In this document: piece after piece, positions 54,124 to 61,624 of the stretch
Layout: each line of letters starts with the position of its first letter
Numbering within the stretch: position 1 is the first letter of the stretch
Origin: Paenibacillus sinopodophylli
GTDB taxonomy: Bacteria; Bacillota; Bacilli; Paenibacillales; Paenibacillaceae
Direction of reading: 5' to 3'
Assembly (NCBI RefSeq): GCF_005930355.1
Contig: NZ_VDBO01000001.1
Coordinates: forward strand, 903,339 to 967,338
Length of the DNA stretch: 64,000 bases
Notes under the pieces: model-generated
The model's database searches: none
The model's input: the letters and a program-made list of their open reading frames with translations, nothing else
What the model was told of the DNA's origin: nothing
Position numbers and translations under genes: made by a program

Positions 54124-55335
54124 ATGAATCAAATATCAACTGCACAGCGCATGCTCTTTACGATTATTACTATTTTATACTGGACCTCGATGTACGTATA
54201 TGTCCCAACCCTATCCCCCTACCTTAGCGATCGTGGGCTATCCTTGCCTTATATAGGTATTGTACTCGGCAGTTATGGCTTTGTTCAAATGTTCGTACGG
54301 TTTCCACTTGGCATTGTGTCTGATCGCTTAGGCAAACGAAAGCCATTTATTATGCTCGGGATGCTGACTGCTGCTATCAGCTGCCTCTTCTTTCTTATCC
54401 CCGGTTCTTGGCTCTGGCCGCTCGCAGGAAGATTGATGGCAGGAATATGTGCTTCTACTTGGGTTGCTTATACCGTTCTGTACGCTAGCTATTTCAGTAC
54501 GGAGCAGACAGGCAAAGCGATGGGCAATATTAGCGTCATGATCGTTTCTGGTCAAATGACTGGCATGCTGCTCAGCGGCTGGCTTACGGATGGATTTAGC
54601 CCTTATGCTCCTTTTATACTGGGGGCTGTGATCGGCGTATTAGGTTTGGCACTTGTATGGTTTATCAAGGAGCCTCCTACTCAGCAGAATGGCAAGCCAG
54701 GTATGTCCTTTGCAATGATCAAAAACGTCGTTCGAACAAAAACCTTGCTGCAAGTTTCCATATTGTCAATTCTCGCACATGGCGTGCTTTTTATTACAAT
54801 GTTTGGCTTCACACCGCTCAAGGCAGAGGAAATCGGCGCAGACGGTCTCAAGCTGACCTTGCTCGTATTCGCTTTTATGCTGCCACATGCTTTCGCATCT
54901 CTTGTGACGGCCAGATGGTTCACGCCTAAGTTCGGAGATTGGGGGACGATCGGAGCCGGCTTTCTGATAAGCGCTATATGTACTGCAGCAATGGTGCTGG
55001 GGGATTCTTTCACTATGCTGATTATTACACAGGCGATTAACGGATTCGCACAAGGACTCCACCTGCCGCTGCTGCTTGGGATGGCTATCCGCGACGTCGC
55101 CTTGCCTGGCAGAGCGACCGCGATGGGCTTATACCAAGCCTTATACGCCATCGGCATGTTCTCAGGCCCTTTCCTAGCTGGCTGGTTGAATGAGTTATGG
55201 GGATTGAACGGCGGTTTCTTGTTTGGCTCTATGCTTGGTGCTGTTGCCCTCATCCTCGTTGTCGTCTGGGCAAGATCCGAACGTAAGTTTTCAATTATTA
55301 AACCGAAGACAACTGCAAAGGAGCTGCTCAAATGA
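54124..55335 (+). CDS. MFS transporter
   Basis: 403 residues with twelve hydrophobic helices. The loop 2-3 MFS signature is visible as GIVSDRLGKRKPFIMLG. A central charged loop (KEPPTQQNGKPG) separates the halves. No substrate can be read. Its last codons overlap the start of the HAD gene (ATGA), so both are co-translated. An extended -10 box, TGTAATAC, at about 54081-54088 may belong to its promoter, but no good -35 was found. Confidence 0.92.
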   Translation: MNQISTAQRMLFTIITILYWTSMYVYVPTLSPYLSDRGLSLPYIGIVLGSYGFVQMFVRFPLGIVSDRLGKRKPFIMLGMLTAAISCLFFLIPGSWLWPLAGRLMAGICASTWVAYTVLYASYFSTEQTGKAMGNISVMIVSGQMTGMLLSGWLTDGFSPYAPFILGAVIGVLGLALVWFIKEPPTQQNGKPGMSFAMIKNVVRTKTLLQVSILSILAHGVLFITMFGFTPLKAEEIGADGLKLTLLVFAFMLPHAFASLVTARWFTPKFGDWGTIGAGFLISAICTAAMVLGDSFTMLIITQAINGFAQGLHLPLLLGMAIRDVALPGRATAMGLYQALYAIGMFSGPFLAGWLNELWGLNGGFLFGSMLGAVALILVVVWARSERKFSIIKPKTTAKELLK

Positions 55336-55928
55336 CACGACCACAATTAGTTCTTGATATCGGAGGGGTGCTTGCGACTAATTTAACCCCTTCGCTGTGG
55401 CAGCTATTAGCGGCTGAAACCACGCTTCCAGCAAGTGAACTATATGCGTTATACAAACAGGAAATAAGCGAGCAATTGTGGACAGGACATGTTTCGGAGG
55501 AACAGTTCTGGGATTGGGTCATAACCTACACACCGCTGCTTAGCCGGGAACAAGCATATGCAACCTTAAGCCAATGCCTGCAGCCTCTCCCAGCTATGGC
55601 ACTCATCCCGGAATGGCATACGCTCGCAGATATTCATCTACTTAGCAATCATATAGCAGCTTGGGTTGATCCCATCATCTCAATGATCAAGCCTTATTTG
55701 CAATCGGTAACCATATCGAATCAGATTGGTTTGAAGAAACCTCATCCTGACGTTTTTGAATCTGTAATGGGGCTTTTACCGCCGGAGTGCAGCATTTTAT
55801 TCGTTGATGATCATCCGCGCAATCTAAAGCAAGCAGCCTCGCATGGTTGGCGAACGCTGCTTGCTGATGAAGAAGGAGATTGGACGAAACAAGTTATTCC
55901 GCAGTTAAAGCATATGTGCAAAACCTAA
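55332..55928 (+). CDS. HAD-superfamily hydrolase (HAD-IA type)
   Basis: 198 residues. Motif I is VLDIGGVLAT (nucleophile Asp with Gly where the usual second Asp would be, as in YihX-type HADs), motif II LLSNHIAAW, motif III Lys in IGLKKPHPDVFES, motif IV LFVDDHPRNLKQA. A helical cap lies between I and II (QLWTGHVSEEQFWDW). It is probably a small-molecule phosphatase. It overlaps the MFS start region by 4 nt, and its 3' end overlaps the convergent ECF gene by 24 nt. Confidence 0.9.
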   Translation: MTRPQLVLDIGGVLATNLTPSLWQLLAAETTLPASELYALYKQEISEQLWTGHVSEEQFWDWVITYTPLLSREQAYATLSQCLQPLPAMALIPEWHTLADIHLLSNHIAAWVDPIISMIKPYLQSVTISNQIGLKKPHPDVFESVMGLLPPECSILFVDDHPRNLKQAASHGWRTLLADEEGDWTKQVIPQLKHMCKT

Positions 55929-57659
55929 CAGAAGTAGTCCGCTTATAAGGCCAGTTCCTGCTAACTTGGCGTCGGCACGTCCAAATTGCAATCGGAAGGC
56001 ATATACCGGCTTACGTCTTGCGTAGCCGAATCCCCTCGCTTCAAGCGCATCTGCCATCTGCTCCGCTAATCGTAGAATAGAACGAACATAGGGGATAAGT
56101 GTTGGAACGATTCTATTAAACGGAACCGATTTAGCTATTGAAGCTGACTTCCCCCTCGCATGTGCAAGCTTCGCAAATCTCTCCCATTCACCGGTTAGCA
56201 GCGGGATAAACCTGAATATTAGCGTAACGATTAGGGCGAAGCTGTGAATAGGAAGCTTCAATCGCTCAAGCCAGCCAAACGTTTGTTCAATCGCACGCTG
56301 CAGCCGATAAGGCGTCATCAGTTTTAGCATAGGCATGCCTAGAATCATCACTAGCAGCAGTTCTCCGAACCTAAGCGCGATCGGCCATGCCTTCGCTGCA
56401 TCGAAAGTCAATGGATTAAAGGCAATGCCAGCAACTATGCAGAAAATGATAATCATGATGATATAGGCACGAATAACGCGAACCCACGGCCGTATAAAGG
56501 CTCGTAACGGAAACGCCAATAGACAAGTAATCATTGCAGATAAAAGAAGACCCACGGCTGTTTTTTGCGCTAAGAGACATGCCGCCAGAAACAAATAGAC
56601 AAGCACAAGGGCACGAGGGTCGAAAGTATCATTGCGCAGCACCATTCTTTTATTGCCCGATGCCGCACTCGATAGGGGCTGTTGGACCGTGCCGACTTCC
56701 TTGTGAGCAGTTAGCTTTTCATTGGATGCCGAGAAGCTTAATGGCGCTGAGCGCTCGCTTGAGCTGCTCAGCGCTATTGCAGGGCTGCGCTCATCCGCTG
56801 CTCGGCGCTTCAGCTCCGCGGCAATGGCCAGCGCCGTTTCACGCGGCGCTGGCCACGGCGCCCCGCTTACCGGCGCCGGAAGCCCCGGCGGCAAAGCCGC
56901 CCCCGCGCGCAGCGCTGCCAGCGCGCGAAGCGCCTGCGGCGCATCTGCCGCGTGCGCGATCGCCGCCGCAGGCGCCGCTGCGCGGACCGTGCCGCCGCTG
57001 ACCACGGCGACCGCGTCCGCCAGCGGCAGCAGCGCGTCGAGGTCGTGCGTGGCAACGACCGCTCCGCGCCCTGCCGCCCTGTGCGCTTCCAGCACTGCGC
57101 ACAGGCGGCGAATACCGACGGCATCGAGCCCCGCCGTCGGCTCATCGAGCAGCAGCCATTCCGGCTCGCACGCCAGCAAGCAGGCGAGCGAGAGCCGTCG
57201 CTGCTGACCACCGCTGAGCGTCCAAGGGTCACGCTCAAGCAGCTCCTGTGGCAGCCCCGCTCGATTAATGGCTTGCTCGATTCTCTGAATCGATACTGCT
57301 TCCTCTACAGCATACGGCTTCAAGGAATACAGCAGCTCTTCACGAACAGTAGCAGCAAACCATTGTGATTCCGAGTTCTGCATCGCTATGCCTAGTCGGA
57401 GCGCAGCACTGCGATTCAATCGCTTCTTACGTTTTCCATCTATCCACAGCGGTTCATCACCTAGCATCGCCTCGCCTTCGGCAATGGGACGCAGGCCTGC
57501 CATCGTCTCTAGCAGCGTCGACTTTCCCGCTCCATTACGACCAATGAGCAATGTAATCTCTCCAGCTTTGAAAGCCATATTTACATCATGAAGCAAATAA
57601 GTACGATCTTTGCCTTCTGTAGTAACAGACAAGCCACTTAACTTCCAATCAGCTTGCAT
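55905..57659 (-). CDS. ECF transporter fusion: EcfA-type ATPase joined to EcfT membrane subunit
   Basis: 584 residues. Residues 1-230 are a complete ATPase: Walker A LLIGRNGAGKST, signature LSGGQQRRLSLACLL, Walker B LLLDEPTAGLDA, switch His in VVATHDLDALL. A linker of about 110 residues, very rich in Ala, Pro and Arg, follows. Residues about 345-584 are an EcfT/CbiQ protein with five or so helices and the two coupling motifs HARGKS and EARGFGY. ECF ATPase and EcfT are usually separate proteins. The upstream ATPase gene overlaps by 11 nt. BioY and a BirA-like site upstream indicate biotin uptake. The 3' end overlaps the convergent HAD gene. Confidence 0.9.
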   Translation of the reverse strand: MQADWKLSGLSVTTEGKDRTYLLHDVNMAFKAGEITLLIGRNGAGKSTLLETMAGLRPIAEGEAMLGDEPLWIDGKRKKRLNRSAALRLGIAMQNSESQWFAATVREELLYSLKPYAVEEAVSIQRIEQAINRAGLPQELLERDPWTLSGGQQRRLSLACLLACEPEWLLLDEPTAGLDAVGIRRLCAVLEAHRAAGRGAVVATHDLDALLPLADAVAVVSGGTVRAAAPAAAIAHAADAPQALRALAALRAGAALPPGLPAPVSGAPWPAPRETALAIAAELKRRAADERSPAIALSSSSERSAPLSFSASNEKLTAHKEVGTVQQPLSSAASGNKRMVLRNDTFDPRALVLVYLFLAACLLAQKTAVGLLLSAMITCLLAFPLRAFIRPWVRVIRAYIIMIIIFCIVAGIAFNPLTFDAAKAWPIALRFGELLLVMILGMPMLKLMTPYRLQRAIEQTFGWLERLKLPIHSFALIVTLIFRFIPLLTGEWERFAKLAHARGKSASIAKSVPFNRIVPTLIPYVRSILRLAEQMADALEARGFGYARRKPVYAFRLQFGRADAKLAGTGLISGLLLLGFAHML

Positions 57660-58500
57660 GGCGCTTCACCGCCTCCGCCAACATGTCTGCTGTCAATGGA
57701 AGGGGCGATAAGGAAATACCGAGTACGTCCAGCTCCCAAGCAACTTGAACCGCATAAGGCGCCTCGAGGCCGAACTGCTCGCACAAGCTGTCGCATGTAC
57801 CCGCTTGAGATCGCTTGAACCAAGCTTCTGGTTGTCCATCGAATCGAATAGCCCCATCCTCCATCGCAATCAATCGATCACCTGAGCGCAGCTCATCCAA
57901 CTTCTGTGTAATCCATATAACCGTAATACCCGTATCGTGAAGTGCTCTTACCTGCTTCAGGACGAAGCTCGACGCTTCCGGATCGAGCATTGCCGTAATC
58001 TCATCGAGTACAAGCATAGGTGATTGGGAGGCTAGGCAGCCTGCAATGGCAACAAGCTGCTTCTGTCCCCCCGACAGTGTCTCAATCGGCTGATGAAGCC
58101 GCTCACCCAAACCTACACGCTCGAGTGCTTTCTCCGCTTCATAAGGGATGTTAATGCCCGCAAGCTCATTCTGCTCAAGCAACAAAACAACATCCTCCCA
58201 CGGCGTCGCCCCTACCATTGCGGCCTCAGGCTGCTGCATCACAATCGGAACCGGCTTGCCTTCGGCTGCTGTCTTAATTGTGCGAGTTATCTGCCCGGAT
58301 TGCCCGGATACCCGAAACCCCGCCGCTATCTTTGCCAGCGTACTCTTCCCGCTGCCATTACGGCCAAGCAGCGTTATCCATTCGCCTTGCCGAGTGGTAA
58401 GCGATACATTCTTCAATATCGGAAGCGGTTCATTTCCTATTCGCATGGATGGTGGTGTAACACTGATCTGTTTTATTTCCACTTGCTTATCCGTCTTCAA
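57649..58500 (-). CDS. ECF transporter ATP-binding subunit (EcfA-type), altered switch His
   Basis: 283 residues. Walker A TLLGRNGSGKST, Q-loop IVMQQPEAAMVG, signature LSGGQKQLVAIAG and Walker B MLVLDEITAMLD are intact. Where the switch His is expected after Walker B, the sequence reads IWITQKLDEL, with Gln in place of His. The partner ATPase in the fused gene keeps its His. It overlaps the fusion gene by 11 nt and is divergent from bioY, so the three genes should make one biotin transporter. The divergent region carries a BirA-type dyad. Confidence 0.92.
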   Translation of the reverse strand: MKTDKQVEIKQISVTPPSMRIGNEPLPILKNVSLTTRQGEWITLLGRNGSGKSTLAKIAAGFRVSGQSGQITRTIKTAAEGKPVPIVMQQPEAAMVGATPWEDVVLLLEQNELAGINIPYEAEKALERVGLGERLHQPIETLSGGQKQLVAIAGCLASQSPMLVLDEITAMLDPEASSFVLKQVRALHDTGITVIWITQKLDELRSGDRLIAMEDGAIRFDGQPEAWFKRSQAGTCDSLCEQFGLEAPYAVQVAWELDVLGISLSPLPLTADMLAEAVKRHAS

Positions 58501-58551
58501 AAAATTTCACCCAACCTCTTCCCCAAAACGATTCGCTATGCTACAATTCGA

Positions 58552-58587
58552 ATTGTTAACCTTATTTTAATATAAATGGTTAACAAT
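58552..58587. promoter_or_regulatory. BirA-type biotin operator between ecfA and bioY
   Basis: Perfect inverted repeat ATTGTTAACC (58552-58561) and GGTTAACAAT (58578-58587) separated by 16 AT-rich nt. This matches the known BirA consensus of two 9-nt arms TTGT(T/A)AACC and GGTT(A/T)ACAA with a 14-16 nt spacer. It lies between the divergent starts and can repress both when BirA carries biotinyl-AMP. Confidence 0.85.
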
Positions 58588-58622
58588 AATAACGCAACTA
58601 CATAAAGGAGTCGTTCAATCGC

Positions 58623-59237
58623 ATGCAAAGAAACAACATTCGCTCACTTGTGTTCATCGCTTTATTCGCAGCCTTATTTATTATCATGAGCTCACTTACG
58701 ATTAAACTGGGAGGCTCGCTTGTACCGATTACCCTACAAACATTAGGAGTTGTTCTAGCTGGTTTATTCCTATCGCCGCGCAACGCCTTTCTTAGCATCT
58801 TCATCGTTATCGTACTTACAGCAATCGGTCTGCCATTATTCAGCGGTGGAGGCGGCATCGCCCAACTTACCGGACCAACGGGCGGCTTCATCTTTGCATT
58901 TCCGTTTTGCGCCCTTCTGGTTAGCCTCGCAGTAGGTTTGTTTCTAAAAACACACAGCTCAAAAGAAAATAAATGGCTTGCTATTATCATCTTTTTCCTT
59001 ATCTTTGAGCTATTCAGCTCCCTTGCCGCATACATACCAGGCATTCCATGGTTGATGCATATGACCGGACTCTCATTCCAGAAAGCGATGACAGTTGGCT
59101 TCTATCCATTCATCATTGGCGATGCATTAAAGTCGATCGTGGGCACTATTCTCGCCATCTCTTTAACACCTTACATCGTCTATATTCGCTCGTCAACTAT
59201 CAGAAGCAACAAACAGGATGTCGAAATTCAAGGCTAA
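58623..59237 (+). CDS. bioY: Biotin transporter substrate-binding subunit BioY
   Basis: 204 residues with six hydrophobic helices. BioY features are LGGSLVPITLQTLGVVLAGL, LSPRNAFLSIFIVIVLTAIG quoted in part (LSPRNAFLS), the Gly-rich GPTGGFIFAFPF, and the C-terminal FYPFIIGDALKSIVGTILA. BioY is the S component that binds biotin and needs EcfT and EcfA subunits, encoded on the other strand. AAAGGAG lies about 12 nt before the ATG. The upstream BirA-like dyad gives biotin-dependent repression. Confidence 0.96.
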   Translation: MQRNNIRSLVFIALFAALFIIMSSLTIKLGGSLVPITLQTLGVVLAGLFLSPRNAFLSIFIVIVLTAIGLPLFSGGGGIAQLTGPTGGFIFAFPFCALLVSLAVGLFLKTHSSKENKWLAIIIFFLIFELFSSLAAYIPGIPWLMHMTGLSFQKAMTVGFYPFIIGDALKSIVGTILAISLTPYIVYIRSSTIRSNKQDVEIQG

Positions 59238-59255
59238 TATTTAACTCACAATCCG

Positions 59256-59307
59256 AAAAAACGCGTATTCCTGTTGAAATCCATCAACGAGAATACGCGT
59301 TTTGTTA
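59256..59307. terminator. Bidirectional terminator after bioY
   Basis: Perfect stem ACGCGTATTC (59261-59270) and GAATACGCGT (59291-59300), with a further TTGA/TCAA pair inside. A T-rich run follows on plus (TTTTGTTATT) and A-run precedes, giving a T-run on minus. It separates bioY from the convergent anti-sigma gene. Confidence 0.85.
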
Positions 59308-60393
59308 TTCGTTATTCCAATTCCATAATCGTACCTCGCCGATCCGAATAGCCTTTACAAAGCTAACCTCCTGCAGTTTAAGCAACTCCTTTACAGGTCC
59401 TGTCACGACGACACCATAAATCTGAACACCATGCTCATTCGCATAATCCAGAGCCTCTTTAATCAGATTTGTTGAGACGACAGACCTTGTTATGGATTTG
59501 TATTCGAGTAATAGTTGCAGGGTTTGCTTGTAATCATCTGTTTGCAAACCGGTTTTTACATGATGATGCAATGGTATGCTCGGGAATCCCAACGGATTCC
59601 AAACCGCTTGCTCTCCCATTTCAAAACCCTCAGTCGCCGTTCTAACCGCATACCACACGAGATTCAACACATTCCCACTGAATTTGGATAGCACGTCGCT
59701 CTGCTCGTAATAATTATCCAGTGACACATACGCTTCGGCAACCGTCCCTTCGGGCAGCTTTTCTAAACGCGACCATTCGTTGCTGCTTCGTGCTGTTTCC
59801 GTTGCACCTGGCAAATAGAAAAACAAATTCGAGCGATTTTGTATATCACTATATGTATCAACCCTTGAACCTATCCATTGATTAAGTCTGAATGTCTGGG
59901 AATAAGTGCCAACCGTTTCACTCTCGCTGCCGATCTGCTTGCTTATTGTGCCAAAAAAACGGGTTGCCAAAATATTAGTCGGCGTGCTGCTAAGTGATAC
60001 CCTAATATTAGGACGCGACACCGATAGCGCTGACCCCAAAACATCACTATAAACGATCTGGCGTACGGGGTTGCCTGTCGTGTAATAGAGGGATGTCAGA
60101 ATCGAATTCATTATAATTAGCAGCATCAATATGACAAATACCATACCCACGCTCCAGAATCGTGCATTCCTTTTACCCCGCTTCATCCATTTTCTTTCTT
60201 GATTAGAGTTTAACTCCATGGAATTGAGTTGTGCTCCTGCATAAACCTGATTTTTTCCACTCTCGAGCATTTCATCCATGTAGGCTTGATAAACCTCAAG
60301 CTTTTGCAATTCCTGTTCAACTTCCAACCGTTCTTCTGCTGATAGCTTGCCTTCCTCATAGTCTCTCAATAATTGTTTAAAGCGTTCCGTCAT
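59305..60393 (-). CDS. Anti-sigma factor with Sigma_reg domains
   Basis: About 362 residues from the second of two adjacent ATGs (MTERFKQLL), chosen because AGGGAGG lies just upstream; the longer open frame lies inside the sigma gene. The N-terminal cytoplasmic part (RDYEEGKLSAEERLEVEQEL) is helical, then a basic KRGKRNARFW precedes one membrane helix (VGMVFVILMLLIIMNSIL). The extracellular part is beta-rich, ending in a C-terminal domain like other Sigma_reg proteins of Bacilli (YhdL-type). It should hold an ECF sigma factor at the membrane, but the adjacent sigma gene is broken. It overlaps the sigma gene by 17 nt. Confidence 0.85.
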   Translation of the reverse strand: MTERFKQLLRDYEEGKLSAEERLEVEQELQKLEVYQAYMDEMLESGKNQVYAGAQLNSMELNSNQERKWMKRGKRNARFWSVGMVFVILMLLIIMNSILTSLYYTTGNPVRQIVYSDVLGSALSVSRPNIRVSLSSTPTNILATRFFGTISKQIGSESETVGTYSQTFRLNQWIGSRVDTYSDIQNRSNLFFYLPGATETARSSNEWSRLEKLPEGTVAEAYVSLDNYYEQSDVLSKFSGNVLNLVWYAVRTATEGFEMGEQAVWNPLGFPSIPLHHHVKTGLQTDDYKQTLQLLLEYKSITRSVVSTNLIKEALDYANEHGVQIYGVVVTGPVKELLKLQEVSFVKAIRIGEVRLWNWNNE

Positions 60394-60910
60394 CATTGAC
60401 CTCCCTCTGCAGCTGCCTGAGCGTCTGTCTTGCCTGATATAAAACCACTTTATAATGAGATAATCCAATACCCATAATGTCTGACGACTCTGCATAGGAA
60501 AGCTCATGCCAATCATGCAGGAGCAGAGCTTGCTTCTGTTTATCTGGCAGTCTGCCAATAAATTTGCCTAGCTCGTATAGCCGCTCCTTGACTAGAAACA
60601 ACATTTCTGGAGTAACCTTGCTTTGCAATTTCTCGAAATAAGGTGCCTCCTGAGGACTCGAACGCTTCTCTTTCCGTTTATAATCAATGAGTGCATGATG
60701 AGGCAACGGCTTCACTCGCTCGCCCTTGTAGCTATCCAAATACAAGTACGCCCTATAGAACGTTTCTTATACTATATCCTCAGCCGTATGGCGGTCCTGA
60801 CAGAGGAACAATAAATAACGATAAACATCTTTCATATAAAGCATATATAAATCATCAATACTGTTCGGCGCTGCAATCTCCCCCTTGCCTGCCGAATGGC
60901 TCTTCAGCAT
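60377..60910 (-). pseudogene. ECF sigma factor gene interrupted by an in-frame stop
   Basis: The frame from ATG at 60910 to 60377 would encode 177 residues, a normal ECF sigma length, with one TAA at 60769-60767 (codon 48). It reads DRHTAEDIV, stop, ETFYRAYLYL; the usual residue at the stop in this region-2 motif is Gln, so CAA to TAA is the simplest origin. A further oddity is VKPLPHHALIDY, which appears about four residues shorter than the usual VKPWLF-type stretch. Region 4 is intact (LPDKQKQALLLHDW, SYAESSDIMGIG). The downstream anti-sigma gene is complete. A 122-codon frame from a TTG at 60745 would give only part of region 2 plus region 4. Confidence 0.85.
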
Positions 60911-61035
60911 TCCCTTATGCTATACACGTTTAGCATCTGGAAAAAGTTACAAACCAAGAGAGAATTCATCCATTTCTCCAGAACGACTTTGTTCTCTCCA
61001 CTTATGCCGCTACTTTTTGTGTTTCATATATGAAG

Positions 61036-61069
61036 CACAAAAAACGCCTGCCCTGTTCGGCAAGCGCTT
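61036..61069 (-). terminator. Terminator downstream of ricA
   Basis: CGCCTGCC (61045-61052) pairs with GGCAAGCG (61059-61066) with one mismatch around a 6-nt loop; on the minus strand TTTTTTGTG follows. It ends the miaB-ricA transcript. Confidence 0.8.
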
Positions 61070-61106
61070 CTTCATCTTAGTCTATTCGATTCTAGTTAGT
61101 GTCCGA

Positions 61107-61601
61107 TTAATCGCTGCATTCTTCTGGAGCAGGCTCTGAAGCATCTTCAACGTTAATTTTCTCAGAAACAGTATCACGTACGATGGAAATAACAAGCTGC
61201 AGCAAATAATTAATATCGGTTTGGCTTTGTTGAAATTCCGTAACGATTGGAATACCGTCCAGCTCGTCCTGCAGCGTTTCCATCTCACCTTCAATTTTTT
61301 TAACCATGTCCGCATTTTTGAAGGTCGTCTCGAATGCCACGACTTCTTTTTGTTTCTTCTTAATCTTCGTAATCAACTGCTGAACACGCTCATTGCCGTT
61401 GATTTGCTGCTCCGCACGGCGATAGTGCTGAACCTCTTCAGATGTAAAGATTAGTTCTGCAAGCTCCTTCGCCTTTGTGGAAATATCATCGCGTACTAGC
61501 AAGTCGCGCGTGTGAAAGCTGGGGATACCACAGCCTTCTCCATGCTCGTGATCATGGTCGCAATGCGCTCCTTGATTTTCTGCTGTTTGCTGCTCTGCCA
61601 T
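61107..61601 (-). CDS. ricA: RicA (YmcA) family protein with His/Cys-rich N-terminal extension
   Basis: 164 residues. The conserved part (about 34-145) has the YlbF/YmcA fold: LLVRDDISTKAKELAELI, RRAEQQINGNERVQQLI, GEMETLQDELDGIPIV and INYLLQLVISIVRDTVSEK. In B. subtilis RicA works with RicF and RicT in a complex that binds iron-sulfur clusters and affects RNase Y maturation of mRNAs, biofilm formation and sporulation. It stands directly behind miaB, as ymcA does behind ymcB. The first 25 residues carry CDHDHEHGEGCG, a metal-binding-like run not known to me in the B. subtilis protein. Confidence 0.88.
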   Translation of the reverse strand: MAEQQTAENQGAHCDHDHEHGEGCGIPSFHTRDLLVRDDISTKAKELAELIFTSEEVQHYRRAEQQINGNERVQQLITKIKKKQKEVVAFETTFKNADMVKKIEGEMETLQDELDGIPIVTEFQQSQTDINYLLQLVISIVRDTVSEKINVEDASEPAPEECSD

Positions 61602-61624
61602 TTGTCATCTCTCCTGTTTTGCCG

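Noticed and set aside
56839-57102. Arg/Gly-rich ORFs overlapping the GC spike in the ECF fusion
   Set aside because: GC-rich DNA opens all frames; the main frame keeps intact ABC motifs and continues into EcfT.
60377-60745. The 122-codon sigma frame taken as a complete gene
   Set aside because: It begins with a TTG in the middle of region 2 without a ribosome site; the missing N-terminal part is in the same frame just upstream of the TAA, so the longer broken gene is the better reading.
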